Shown here piece after piece: positions 21,999 to 33,190 of a stretch of DNA of 64,000 nucleotides. Numbering within the stretch: position 1 is the first letter of the stretch; each line of letters opens with the position of its first letter. A model generated the notes under the pieces. That model was given only the letters and a program-made list of their open reading frames with translations, was not told the DNA's origin and made no database searches. This DNA comes from Puccinellia tenuiflora. Its lineage: Eukaryota > Streptophyta > Magnoliopsida > Poales > Poaceae. The position numbers and the translations under genes are program-made. The stretch lies in the NCBI GenBank assembly GCA_012064385.1, contig QRDG01000131.1, forward strand, positions 570,459-634,458, given 5' to 3'.

Positions 21999-24900
21999 CT
22001 ATTTCTTGTCCAACCCGGCACCGATGATGACGGAGCGTTCCGGGTTAGCCTCGTCGATGCCGACCTTCTTCGATTCCTTCGCCGCCTGGAAGGTTGCAGT
22101 TTGCTGCGGGTTAGCCGCACTCGGCATACCGAGTTGAGATGCCTGGGCCAAAGCCACCACCTCATGGATTCTCCTTTTCTCGGCGGCAATCACCAGTGAT
22201 TCGGCCAGGGATGACCCGGCTGAGGCGCACTCCATGGAACGCTTGTAGTCTCCCGAGATGGTAATGACACCATTTGGACCCGGAAGCTTCATCTTCAGGT
22301 ATGCCACATGAGTAGACGCCATGAACTTGGCGAGTGCCGGTCTGCCGAGTAAAGCATGATACGGGCTCTCGAGATCCACGACCTCGAACAGCAGACTCTC
22401 AGTCCGGCAGTTGCTTTTGTCACCAAAGGCGACATCAACCCAAATCGTGCCCATGGGTGCATGCGATACACCGGGCACAATGCCGTGAAAGGTGGTTCGG
22501 CTGGGCTGCATCATATTCTCGGTTATGCCGAGTTTCACCATGGTATCCCGGTACATGATGTTGATGCTGCTCCCGTTATCAACGAGGACCCGGGAAAACC
22601 TGACATTGATGCTAGGCCCGACGAATGTCGGATCCACCACTAGAGCATAACCTCCTGGGTTGGGCATGACCCTTGGATGGTCCCTGACGCTCCAGCTGAT
22701 CTCATCCTCGGACCAGTACATGAATTTCGGCACTGCCGGCATAACAGCATTTACTTCCATCGCTCGCCTGTGCTGACTCTGCTTGTCATTGGGCTCGGTC
22801 ACAAAGACCATGTAACTCTGGTGAGCCTCTCGGTACTGATTTTGCCGACTCGGGCCCGCGTTGCTGCCGGGATAGTTGAAGTTGTTGTTGGTGTTGGCCA
22901 CTTGGTTGACATCTTCAGGCCTTGTCTGGGCGTTCACCGGGATAGCGTTCGCACCCGTGAGTGATGCGGGTCGAGTTGCCGGGCCGGTGTTCTCCTGCGG
23001 GCGCCTGTTTCGGCTGCAGTTCCGGTTTGAGTGCTGAGCCGGTCTGCTGGGGTGCTTGGTGTGATAGCTGCAGGGATCATTCGGCATCGTCCCGCTGGGG
23101 CTAGCCCACTGCCTCTTGTCGCCGTTCCACGGCTTCCTCTCGCCATTCCATGGTCTTTTTTCGCCGTCCCACGGCCTCCTTCCTTCCGAGTTCTGGCCCC
23201 ATGCTGGACCGTCATTCTTTTGCCTCTGGCTGCTGCCGGCACCCGTCTGATCTTGGTCGATGGCAGCAACCTGGTCTGACCCGTACCGGTAATCCGGCCT
23301 CTCTTCCCTTCTCTTTCCTCGGTAATCCGAGCGATCACCTCGCCGACCCGATCTGTCTCTGTCGACCGGGGCCAGTAAGGGCTGTGTCGGATCACCGAGC
23401 GCATAACTGTCGGCAATTGACATTGTCTCGGCCAAGGTGGCCGGCATCTCCCTCTGGAGTCTCTGCCACAGCATGGAGCCATGTCGGCATCCTTGCGCAA
23501 ACCAGGCAATGGCTTGTGACTCAATCACTCCTTCACAGGAGTTCCGGATCGTGCTCCACCGGGTTAGATATTCCCGGTCTGTTTCGTCTTCTCGCTGCCG
23601 ACACATGGACAGCTGCTGAGGTCGATTCGGCCTCTTGTAGGTACTGGAGAAGTTGCTGACAAAAGCATCAGAGAAGTCAAGCCAGCAGTCAATACTATTC
23701 TCCTCCAGGTTATTCAGCCAGATTCGGGCTGGTCCTTCAAGCATTTGCGGTACATACCGCACCGCCCATCTGCGACTTCCGCCGGCAATATGCACAGCGG
23801 TGACATAATCTGTCAGCCAGTCCTCCGGCTTGGTGCTGCCGTCATAGGTCTTGGCACCCCGAGGCAACTGGAAATTCGGCACAGGTGCCTGCTTCATGAT
23901 TCGGGGTCCAAAACATGCGGGACCCGGCGGGCCTTGCTCCTCCAGCAGTTCAGACAGATAGATTCTGTCCAGCTTATTCCGGACATCGTGTGCCGGCAAC
24001 TGGCGAGTTCCCAGCCTTGCGCCGAGTGCACCCTCGGACGCCAATTCTCGGTATCTTGTGTACCCGGCCCGCTCCATGGCCGAGTAACCATCATCATATC
24101 GGTCTGCGGCCGGCTCGACGTACCCGGCACCCGCTTGACGACGAGGTGGAATGGGTACCGGATACCGAGGTGGCTGACCTTGATTCGCCGGGATAACTTG
24201 GTTCTCTTCCTGCCTGCCCTGGGCGGGTCCTGACTTTCCCCGACCGGCATTGCCCTGCTCGGCTACTCTCTTTCCGGCATAGGCCGGATCGTACGCTTGT
24301 ATCTGCTTGTTCTTGCCAGAGTTCACACTCTGGCCCCTGCTCCTGCCGACATACGGCGAAGAGGCTTGTCCCTTGGACGCCCCTCCGGCTCCACCATCCG
24401 AGTGAAGGAACCGAGATCCACCCGCATCCGGGTTAGCCTTGCGATAGGCTTCGTTCTGTCGGTTAGCGACAGCCACCAACTCATTGACTCGGTCCTGCTG
24501 CCTATTGCGAGCTTCACCGGTTAAACCGGCCAACTCGGCTATGGCTGCCTCGGCCGCCCTAAGGTTCTTTCCGGGCGTGCTGTATCTCGGTTTCTCGGCC
24601 GACACATGACTAGCAGTTCTAGCAGATCTAGCTCTACCATCTCTAGCTATCTCTGCATTAAGGTCTCTACCTCGGGCACGCACCTCGTCGATACGACTAA
24701 CTGTGTTTGCTGCCGGAGTAAAACCATGAGCCGAGTTATACTCACGCATTGATATGTCGAACTCTTGCCTGACTCGGGCCACCTCCTGGGCTTCTCGGAG
24801 TATCTCCTGGCGCTGCTGCTCCAACTCCGCCTGAGTTAGAGCAACATCTGCACCCGGTGCGACTGGCGTTGCCAGCTTCTGAATCGCGTCCTGAAGAGGA

Positions 24901-25052
24901 CTCGGCGTCACCGGCACGCTGGACGTACTGGCCTGTGCCGCACGATTCTCCGGTTTCTCCAAGGGCGGACGCCCCGTTCTTGCCGACCTGGTGCCGGGGT
25001 CAGCCTCGCCTGCCACGGCTTTGCCGATACCGACACCCGGGGCGGTCATCAT
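21999..25052 (-). CDS. gag-protease polyprotein of the TAT element, about 1017 aa
   Basis: I choose MMTAPGVGIGKA at 25052 as start; the open frame runs on upstream into the primer site and LTR but that part is not gag-like. The N-terminal third is Ala/Gln/Glu-rich with heptads. The gag capsid-like domain spans GAKTYDGSTKPEDWL to SYALGDPTQP, with the WLNNLEENSI and FVSNFSSTYKRP stretches of retrotrans_gag proteins. A basic Trp/Asn/Arg-rich linker and a CSYHTKHPSR...C stretch replace a classical CCHC knuckle. The aspartic protease has VDNGSSINIMY. The frame ends at TAG 22001-21999 after GAGLDKK; the next codons (ESELINF) continue pol in the same frame, so this stop is probably a mutation that splits a single gag-pol. 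Confidence 0.85.
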   Translation of the reverse strand: MMTAPGVGIGKAVAGEADPGTRSARTGRPPLEKPENRAAQASTSSVPVTPSPLQDAIQKLATPVAPGADVALTQAELEQQRQEILREAQEVARVRQEFDISMREYNSAHGFTPAANTVSRIDEVRARGRDLNAEIARDGRARSARTASHVSAEKPRYSTPGKNLRAAEAAIAELAGLTGEARNRQQDRVNELVAVANRQNEAYRKANPDAGGSRFLHSDGGAGGASKGQASSPYVGRSRGQSVNSGKNKQIQAYDPAYAGKRVAEQGNAGRGKSGPAQGRQEENQVIPANQGQPPRYPVPIPPRRQAGAGYVEPAADRYDDGYSAMERAGYTRYRELASEGALGARLGTRQLPAHDVRNKLDRIYLSELLEEQGPPGPACFGPRIMKQAPVPNFQLPRGAKTYDGSTKPEDWLTDYVTAVHIAGGSRRWAVRYVPQMLEGPARIWLNNLEENSIDCWLDFSDAFVSNFSSTYKRPNRPQQLSMCRQREDETDREYLTRWSTIRNSCEGVIESQAIAWFAQGCRHGSMLWQRLQREMPATLAETMSIADSYALGDPTQPLLAPVDRDRSGRRGDRSDYRGKRREERPDYRYGSDQVAAIDQDQTGAGSSQRQKNDGPAWGQNSEGRRPWDGEKRPWNGERKPWNGDKRQWASPSGTMPNDPCSYHTKHPSRPAQHSNRNCSRNRRPQENTGPATRPASLTGANAIPVNAQTRPEDVNQVANTNNNFNYPGSNAGPSRQNQYREAHQSYMVFVTEPNDKQSQHRRAMEVNAVMPAVPKFMYWSEDEISWSVRDHPRVMPNPGGYALVVDPTFVGPSINVRFSRVLVDNGSSINIMYRDTMVKLGITENMMQPSRTTFHGIVPGVSHAPMGTIWVDVAFGDKSNCRTESLLFEVVDLESPYHALLGRPALAKFMASTHVAYLKMKLPGPNGVITISGDYKRSMECASAGSSLAESLVIAAEKRRIHEVVALAQASQLGMPSAANPQQTATFQAAKESKKVGIDEANPERSVIIGAGLDKK

Positions 25053-25358
25053 GACTTCCACGCAACTAGCGGGGCGAGCGGTACGCCGGCCGCGAGCTGC
25101 GCAGACTGCGGGTGGATCCGCTCCCAGCTGCACCCTTTCGGGGAACCTGCAAGGGACCTCGGTGGCGACGTAGACCGTGAGCGCGCCGAAGTCGATGAGG
25201 CATCCGTTCCGGGGCAGTGGCCTGCTGCCGAAACAGCCTGCGTTGTCGGAGATGACGTTGAGGGAGCCGAATCTGTGGACGAGGCCACAGACTACACGCT
25301 CACCCGACGCGATGATGGAGCCCGTCCGGATGTAAACTCCAGCCAGCGCCGCTGCTGG

Positions 25359-25375
25359 CCCCACGGTGGGCGCCA
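25359..25375 (-). other. Primer binding site of the TAT element
   Basis: On the minus strand TGGCGCCCACCGTGGGG begins two bases after the LTR end (CGACA), the expected place and start (TGGCGCC) for a tRNA-primed site. I do not assign the tRNA. Confidence 0.8.
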
Positions 25376-25377
25376 AC

Positions 25378-26272
25378 TGTCGTGGTGGTGTCACGGCAGA
25401 TGCCATAAATGGCTTGATTTGTGGGGCCGATGGACGCTGGAGGCACCCGGGGAGGGTTTGCGCACACGAACACGCACGCGAAGAGCACAACTCACACACA
25501 CACACACGATTTTACCCAGGTTCGGGGCTCTCGTGAGGAGATAACACCCCTACTCCTGCCTATATGATCGATATAACTGGATTACCACGGTATTACAAGC
25601 TGCTCCTTGAGCTAAATGCAATGAACTGCAGGTTCCAAGCTCCTACCGAGTCTCGGCTCTGCTCTCTGGCTCTCTTTCTAGTTACTAAGGAAACGAGCAA
25701 GTGTTTGAGCGTGCATGCGGGCGTCCCTGTAAGAGGAGCCCCTGGTGCTCCTTATAAAGGGAAGCCCAGGGCACAAGTTAGGGCTGACATCAGTGCTGGC
25801 GTAATCCGGACTGTAGCCACGCCCGGTCCTCTGACCGCTTCCGTCACCGCGCCGTGGCACGTCCCATCTGTCTCCTCCGAGACACTGCTCCCTGGTACCG
25901 CTTCGGTCAGCGGCATGGAGGTCAGTCATACTGGGCAAGTGGCCTCGTCCCATCGTGCAAGTGGCTCTGCGTCCTGACCCGTGATTGTAGGGACTAGACC
26001 TGCGCCTTGACCTTGGTCCGAGTAAACTTCCTTATTCGGCACAGGCATGCCGAACTCCCTGTAACTCGGTTTCGCCTTCCCTGCATACAAGAAGAACAAA
26101 GAACGATCCGACATATAACTTTAGTGATCCGACATAACCATATGTCGGTTTAGCCATGACCCGGCCAGCTCCGAGTCAGCCGGTACTGTTATATCGGTTC
26201 CAGTGATCCGGTCAATTCCGAGTCAACACTTATATCGGCATCTTGCCCCTATTCGGGGGTTGCCCCCCGACA
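25378..26272 (-). repeat. 5' LTR of the minus-strand TAT element (895 bp)
   Basis: Bounded by TGTCGTGGTGG (plus) and CCCCCCGACA. Same family as 12108-13017. On the minus strand TTTATAAGG near 25758-25750 is the likely core promoter. It abuts the truncated second element directly at 26273. Confidence 0.9.
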
Positions 26273-27989
26273 ACGCCGTCCAGCTATGCTTCAAGGACAA
26301 CGACAAGGTCTCCAACAACATTGCGGAATATGAAGGCCTCCTCGCCGGGCTCAGAGCCGCCATCGCCCTCGGCATCAAGCACATCCTCATCAAGGGCGAC
26401 TCCCAGCTCCTCGTCAACTTCTCCAACAAAAGCTACACGCCTAAGGACACCTACATGGTGGCCTACCTTGAAGAGGTACGCAAGCTGGAGAAGCACTTCA
26501 GGGGCATGGAGCTCAAGCACATCCCGCGAGCAGAAAACCAAGAGGCAGACGAAATTGCTCGGCGAGCAGCAAGAAGAGAAGCCCAGAAGCCTGGAGTGTT
26601 CGAGGAGAGACTCACCAAGGCCTCGGTCAAGCAACTTGTGGTCAACATCAGCATCGACGAGGAGCTCCCACCTGCCCCACCGAGCGGAGCACCAAACTGT
26701 GGGTTGCCCTCGGGCGATCGCTTGTTGCTGACCCTGGTGCGCCAAGACACGGGCTGGATTGACGAGATCAAGAATTACCTGCAAAACCGAGCCCTCCCCG
26801 AAGACGACGCTGAAGCCGAAAGAATTGCTCGCCAGGCCAAGTCCTACTGCCTCCACGACGGAGACCTGTATCGTAAGCGTCCCAATGGGGTTGCGTTGCG
26901 GTGTGTCCCTGTCGAGGAAGGCCGTCAGCTCATCAACGACATCCACAGCGGCGAGTGTGGCCACCATTCTTCCTCACGCACCCTTGCAGGCAAGGTCTTC
27001 CGGAGTGGCTTCTACTGGCCCTCGGTGCTTCAAGATGCAGCTGCCATCGTCCAATCCTGCGACGCCTGCCAATTCCACGCCAAGCAAATTCACCAGCCCG
27101 CGCAAGGACTCCAGACCATCCCGCTCTCCTGGCCGTTTGCGGTCTGGGGCTGGATCTGCTGGGGCCCTTCCCACGAGCACTCGGGGGCTACCGCTACCTC
27201 TACGTCGCCATCGACAAATTCACCAAGTGGCCTGAGGTGGAACCCATGCGCACCATCCCTGCGAAATCGGCGGTAAAATTCATCAGAAGCCTGGTCTGCC
27301 ACTTCGGCGTGCCCAACCGCATCATCACCGACAATGGCTCGCAGTTCATCAGCGGCGCCTTCAAGTCCTACTGCGGCAGCCTCGGCGCCCAAATCTGCTA
27401 CGCCTCGGTGGCGTACCCACGAAGCAACGGACAGGCTGAGAGAGCCAACGCTGAGGTGCTCAAGGGCCTCAAGACGAGAAGCTTCAATCGCCTCAAGGCC
27501 AGCGGCAAGCACTGGATCGACGAGCTCCCCTCAGTGCTCTGGTCCATCTGCACCATGCTAACAAAGCCCACTGGTGAGACGCCGTTCTCCCTCGTCTATG
27601 GCGCCGAAGCCGTCCTCCCCAGCGAGATCACTCATGGCTCTCCGCGAGTCTTGGCCTTCAAGGAGGCTGAGGTGGACAAACTCCGCGACGACGACCTGCT
27701 GCTGCTTGAAGGGCTCCGCCGCAATGCGGCCCTGAGAGCGGCAAGGTACCAGCAAGACCTCCGTCGCTACCACAGCCGTCACATCCGGCCGCGCACTCTC
27801 GAAGCAGGAGACCTTGTCCTGAGGAGAATCCTCTCCAGGGCAGGCCTCCACAAGCTCTCGCAGATGTGGGAAGGCCCCTACAGAGTCGTGCACATCGCCA
27901 GGCCCGGCTCTGCGCGGCTCGAGACAGAGGAAGGCGTTCCTGTCGCCAACCCCTGGAACATCCAGCACCTGCGCAAGTTCTACCCCTGA
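26273..27989 (+). pseudogene. RNase H-integrase part of pol, one frameshift
   Basis: The frame opens with RNase H (NNIAEYEGLLAGL, KGDSQLLV, HIPRAENQEADEIA). Integrase then has the zinc region (HSGECGHHSSSRT, CDACQFH), the core (LDLLGPF, TDNGSQFISG, SNGQAERAN) and ends NIQHLRKFYP with TGA at 27987. One extra base in the GGTCTGGGG run near 27146 breaks the frame between the zinc domain and the core. No other damage seen. It lacks everything upstream of RNase H. Confidence 0.9.
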
Positions 27990-29219
27990 TCGCCACCGGC
28001 GAGCAACTTTTTGCATCAAGGGAGAACCACGCGCCATCATCCTCCACAAGGAAAAACTTCGGGCTCCCCTCTCTACTATACGTTGCCGCGGGCCGTTCGA
28101 GAAGACTCCCAAGCCACCAAGCCTCGGCACGGTAACCTCTTCAGGCACCATGCCTTGGCAAGGTGGATCCCCATGCCAGTCATGGTGGAACGCAGGCTAA
28201 AAGCCACCCCCGCCTAGGGGCCCCCTGAGCTCTCTCTACATGCGTCTGCCTCGGGCACGCCCCTCGAGAGTCTCAGCCATAGCATGTGGACCCCATGCCC
28301 AGAGCATGGCGGATTTTTTGTGTTTCTGGCCACGCCAGCGTAATGAACCTATGTTTCAGGTCAATTTGAACCTTTGCGCATCGCGCCAGCATATTTTGTT
28401 GCTTCGGTAAGCTCTAATGTTATTTGCTTTTCCCTCTCGCTCGTATGATCCCTCATGTGTATCTCGCGAGCGGGGGCTAGCAGGGTGCCATGCCACGGGA
28501 GCATCCCGGCAGCACTTAAAACCCAAGGGATCCGAGCTCTGAACTGGCGGGTCAGCTCTCATGCATGTCAACTCCAAAGGAGCTCTGAACTCATGGGTCA
28601 GCTCCCGCGTACGTCAACTCACCAAGGATCACCAAAAACCTTGGTGCTTGTTCTTCTCGCAAGACACACATGAAGGAACCTACGAGCACCATAAGTTATC
28701 TAGCTATGTACTGCTTGTGGGTATGCCTATCTCTCCAAGTGCAGGAAAGCAGGCTCTCCAAGCCTCAGGCAACATCAGGAGAAAAACACCTCGCCAGGGA
28801 ACCAGCACCCTCCCCAAGGCGAAAAAGCCTCGTCAAGCTAAGTCTAAACACTTGCTCGAATTTCCTCTCGCTGGTTTTTTGCCCCTCGAAGTCTCTTTTC
28901 TCTCTCCTATGCCTCATGGGCTGCTTGCACGTCAAAGGGGGGCCCCAAGCATCGCGCTTCGAGGAGCCCTTACTTCTTAAGGCCTCACGCACCCCCCGGC
29001 CTTGTGGAGCCCTGACTCTCACATACCGAAGCGGCGGTGGTGTAGCGCTAAGAGAGGGTCCTAAGACGTAGAGCGAAAAAGACATGAAGGGGAAAGACAA
29101 AAGCCACCCGAGGGACATTCACAAGCACGTTCAAAAGCTTAAAGCAAGTCTTTACAAAAGTTGTTACAACCAAAATGCTAAGATAATGTGCCCCATGCAC
29201 GTCCAGCTACAGGAGGAGA
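27990..29219. other. Non-coding spacer between convergent pol and antisense gene
   Basis: No coding signal. It holds imperfect repeats, e.g. GAGCTCTGAACT near 28528 and 28581 each followed by GGGTCAGCTC, and resembles the 3' untranslated region of a TAT element where the two opposed transcripts would meet. Confidence 0.6.
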
Positions 29220-32200
29220 TTAAGCCATCGCGCCTCCTGAGGTGCCCGCTCCGTCCGCGGCAGCTTCCGCCTCCAGGGCGCCTTCCTCGCCGTCGCCTTC
29301 GTCTTCATCGACCAAGACTTGGTCGTACTTCCTGGCGAGCACCTCAGCGGCTTCCCGTGCCTTGTCGCGGATATCGACCGGCGCCATCACGGCCCCGAGG
29401 TCGAACGAGGGCCAGAGCCTCAGGAGGTTGCTGAAGACGCGGCTGGTGGCAAGGACGAGGAGTTCGCGGCTCTCCGCCACGACGCGCTCGTCGAAGCTCT
29501 TCGCGACCTCCTCAAGCTCCCCGAGGAATTGCCCGAAGAAGTGCGTGTATGCGGCCTCGTCGTCGATCACTCCGGAGGGAAAGTGGGGGACCTCGATCCT
29601 CATGTCGTCCCCAACGGCGTTCGCGCGGCGGACCAGATCGTGGAGCATGACTTGGCGCTGGCGCGTCATAGCCCGGCCGTGCTGCGCGGTGTCCCGCGCC
29701 TGCTCCGCGAGGTCCGCAGCCGGCCCCACTTGCTGCTGGAGGTCGCTCAGGTCCGCCTTCAGGGCGGCAATCTCCTTCTCCGCGCGAGTCTGCGCCTCCT
29801 TGGCGCGCTGGAGGCGAGAGGTCAACTCCCTCTCCGACTTCTCGAGCCCTTCGATCTGGTGCAGGAACTCGTTGCGCTTGATGGTGAAGCGCTCTTCCTG
29901 TTTCTTGGCCTTGGCATCGTAGTCATTGGCGAGGCTCTCGCGGATGCGCTCAACCTTGGCGTCGGCCTCCTCCTGGGTTCGCTTCTGCTTCAGCGCAAGG
30001 TCGGCGTTGGCCTTGTCGTGGCGCTCCTTGCGGGTGGCCTCGCTCCTGGCCACCGAGTTCTCACGCTCCTGCAGCTGCCCCTCGCGGGTGGCCTGGGCCA
30101 CCTCGAGCAGATGAACCTGCAGCTGCCCCTCGCGGGTGGCCTGGCCGGTCTAACTCCTTCTCGCGGAGAGAGAGCTCTTCCCCGCGCTGCGCCAGCTCTG
30201 CCTCGCGCGGCGCCAGCTGCCCCTCGCGGGCATCCAACAGCTCGCGGAGTTCCTTCAAGCTGGCCCTCGCGTCCTCGGACTCGGCGGCAAGCTTTTACTC
30301 CGCGGCTGCCAGCTCCTGGTGCTTGGCGGTGGACTCCGCCTCAAGCGCCTCCCGGGCGGTGTTCAATTAGTCCATGACCTCCGCCGCCTCCCGCTTGACG
30401 CTGTTGCGGGTCTCTTGGGCAAAGCGGATTGCCTCCTCGCATGCCGCTCGGGCCGAGGCGTCCTGCCGGCGGCACATCTCCACCCTCTCATGGAGGAGGG
30501 CCCAGGCGTCGGCGAGCCTTGCCCGCTCCTTCTCCCTGGCGGGATCTTCCTCGGCAAACTGCGCCGCCAGCTCGTCAAGTGTCTTCCGCGCTTGGCGGAG
30601 GACAACGTCGCGGCGAGCCGCGCGAAGGCGCGGCTCACACAGCGCCAGGACCCCCGCGTCGTCATGGGGCGCAGAGGCCTCGACGCTCATCGAGGCTCCC
30701 AGGGCACTTTTCCCCGAGCTTGCACCGGCCCCCGCCGCGGCGTGGGGGCTTGTGAGGGCACCTCCCTCGCTGCCCAAGGCAAGAGCCCTCATGGGGCTGG
30801 GCGTCCCCTCGCCTTCGGCCCCGTCGCCTGGGGGCTCCAGGGGCACCACCACCTCCTGCTCATCAGGGGCGCTCCCCGCCCCTTCCATGGTGGCCGCGTC
30901 TGCCGCGGCCTCGGGCGCGTCCGCCCTCCTTGTGGGAGCCTCCTCCGCCTCTGGAGGCGGCTCCATGACGATCTCTTCGTCCACCTCTTCCTCTTCCGCG
31001 CGGTGCTCACCCGCGGGGGGAGAGGCAGCCCGAGTTGGCGGCGGCGTCGCCACCTCAACCACCTCCTCCGCGCGATGCTCGACCGCGGGGGGAGAAGCAG
31101 CCCTAGCTGGAGGCGACATCGCCTCTTCGACCACCACCACCTCCGCGCGGTGCTCACCCGCGGGAGGGACTGTCTCTTGCTGCGACTCGACAGCCGCTTG
31201 CTGCGGCTCGTCAGCCGCCTGCCGCGGCTCGTCAGCCGCTTGTCGCGGCTCGTCAGCCGCTTGCCGCGGCTCGTCGGCCGCCTGTTGCGGCTCATCGGCC
31301 ACGGGCGTCTCTTCGGCGGCGCTGGCGGTCTCCCCCAGCTTGCGGAGGCGCCGCCTCTTCGGCGCCGCGGGAGCGCTGAAGAAGCACAAACAAAGCAAAG
31401 ACCCTTCAGGAGGGGATTCTCAGAAGCAAATGCTGAAAGAAAAGAAAGAACCAAACTTACTCATCGGCAGCTCTCCACACCCTCTTCTTCCCCTTGGGCG
31501 GCTGGAGGGTGCTCGCCCCGGCCCCTTCGGGAGGCGCCGCTGCCTCCTCGGGAGGAGCATCCCTCGAGGCGGCCCCGGCGTCCCTGTCGTGGAGGGCCTT
31601 GGTGCGGGGCTCGCGGCGCCCTCTCTTGCTGCTGCCCTCCTCCTCTGTGGGGCGCTGGGAGCGAACCACGCGGAAGGCGTCCTCGTCACCACTGGAGGAG
31701 ATCACCTCGACGTCCTCGCCAGCCGGAGCACTCCTTGAGGTGCCCGTGTCGCCTCCTGAGGGGTTAGCGCCCCTCGACGCCTCATCCTCGTCAGAGGCAT
31801 CGGCATCTCTCGGGGCCGCGATTCATCCATGAACTCCGACTCCGCCGCCCATAGGTTGGTGCGGGGCTCGCGGTGCCCTGCGGGCACAACGCCCCACTCG
31901 TCGAACACCGGCAGGCGCCTGCGGTGATTCTCCACGCTCTCCACGGTAAAGTTGAAGAGCGTCTTGGCCTCCCGGGTTGCAGTTCCTAGAATGTCCGTTG
32001 TGGCAAAGAGGACCCCCATGATGGGGTGCAGCACCTCCTGATCGAAGTTGTCTACACACAGGCGCATCCTGTCCACCTTGCCGGTGTATCGCCACACCGG
32101 CTCCGAATGCTGCTGGAGAGGCGCGATGCTGAAGTCCTTGGCCACCATCTGGCCGGTGACCCCGCCAACGCGAAGCCTCCATATGCACTCATACACTCTG

Positions 32201-32880
32201 TCGAGCTCTGGGCCTTCGAAGTCTGCGCTCGCCCAGCGCGCCCACTTCCTCGGCGGTGCCTCGGGCACCTCCAAGAGAGGGTTCGTCCCCTTGGTGTCGA
32301 CGAAGAACCACCGCTTGCGGAAGCCATCCACCTTCTTCGTCACCTTGGTGACGGCGTCCTCACCGCACCACGCGATGGGAATGTAGGTCCCGCTCCTGGC
32401 GTCGGCGATGCGGAAGGATACGCATCCGAGCCGCTCGTTTGACGCGGTGCTCCGGAGGGAGTAGAAGCTGCGAAAAAGCGCAACCGAGGGGCGAATGCCG
32501 ATGTAGGCCTCGCAGAGGTAGGCGAAGATGGCGAGAATAAGGATGGAGTTGGGGTGGAGATGAAGAAGCTGGATCTGGTACGTCTCCAGAATCGCGAAGA
32601 GGAAGTCGAAGAATGGAGGAACCAAGCCAGCGTAGAGAGTATGGAGAAAGATGGGGTAGTACCCCTCGGGAAGCCTGCTACCGGTCGGCCTCATCTCGGT
32701 GACGCCATGCTCATTGGTGTTCGAGGCCGCCAGGTAGCGCACTTTCGCAATCGCCGCTGCGTTGATACGCGACGGCGGCAGTGCCGCCACAAACGCGGCG
32801 CCCCGCGCCGCCGCCACAGACGTGCCAGTCTGCATCGCGGCCTTGCCCTTCTGGCCGTCGGTTGCCCTCTTGGGAGCCAT
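29220..32880 (-). pseudogene. Antisense accessory gene of the second TAT element, copy A (two exons)
   Basis: Exon 1 runs from ATG 32880 (MAPKRATDGQKGK) to 31461, exon 2 from 31375 to TAA 29220. The 85-bp intron has a strong GA|GTAAGT donor and TGCTTCTTCAG acceptor. Exon 1 carries the Transposase_28-like domain (RLPEGYYPIFLHTLYAGL, IFAYLCEAYIGIRPSVALF). Exon 2 encodes a basic patch (PKRRRLRKL), tandem DEPRQAA heptapeptides, an acidic/proline-rich linker and a long coiled coil (KELRELLDAREGQ, QEERFTIKRNEF) ending in a Gly/Ala tail. Damage: a frameshift near 31800, a TAG after KREAAEVMD near 30368, and a further frame loss between about 30120 and 30310. Function unknown; antisense to pol. Confidence 0.75.
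31185..31310 (-). repeat. 21-bp coding minisatellite (DEPRQAA x about 6)
   Basis: GACGAGCCGCGGCAAGCGGCT-like units repeat in frame in copy A; copy B has about four units at 35865-35945. The number differs between the two tandem copies. Confidence 0.85.
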
Positions 32881-33190
32881 GGCCGCCGGAAGGAAGCTTG
32901 GAGACGAAGACCTCGGAAGCGACGGGCTCTGGGAGGAAGAAGAGGTTTTGGAGAAGAGGGCGGCGGATTAATGGGAGAAGTGACGGGCGCTGTCTGCGCG
33001 CTAGGCTTTATTGACCGGTTGCCCCGGACGTGGCGGGCCCCACCGGGTTGCCCGTTGAAGCCGAGGAGATCGTGGCCGTGGCGCAACCGCAGCGCTCCAC
33101 GTGTCACGGCCCAGGCAGGCGTCTTTGGGCCCTCGACGCTTCGCCTGCGTCCATGGCCTTCGGCGTGCCCATCGCGGGCCCGGGGGCTAC

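Larger units (their letters stand above)
12108..26272 (-). mobile_element. TAT-type Ty3/gypsy retrotransposon with an antisense gene
   Basis: In minus orientation the order is 5' LTR (26272-25378), primer site, gag-protease, RT-RNase H-integrase, a repeat block, a spliced gene in the opposite direction, a purine-rich tract (CTTCGGGGACTAA) and the 3' LTR (13017-12108). RNase H before integrase places it in Ty3/gypsy; an extra antisense ORF between pol and the 3' LTR is known in the TAT lineage. The flanking 5-mers are TATAT (left) and ACGCC (right), so there is no target duplication, and the two LTRs differ strongly in places. pol has two frameshifts and the gag/pol frame one stop, so this copy is probably not autonomous. 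Confidence 0.9.

Noticed and set aside
25053..25505. N-terminal extension of gag into the primer site and LTR
   Set aside because: The frame is open by chance; a polyprotein would not start in its own LTR and primer site, and the text there is not gag-like.
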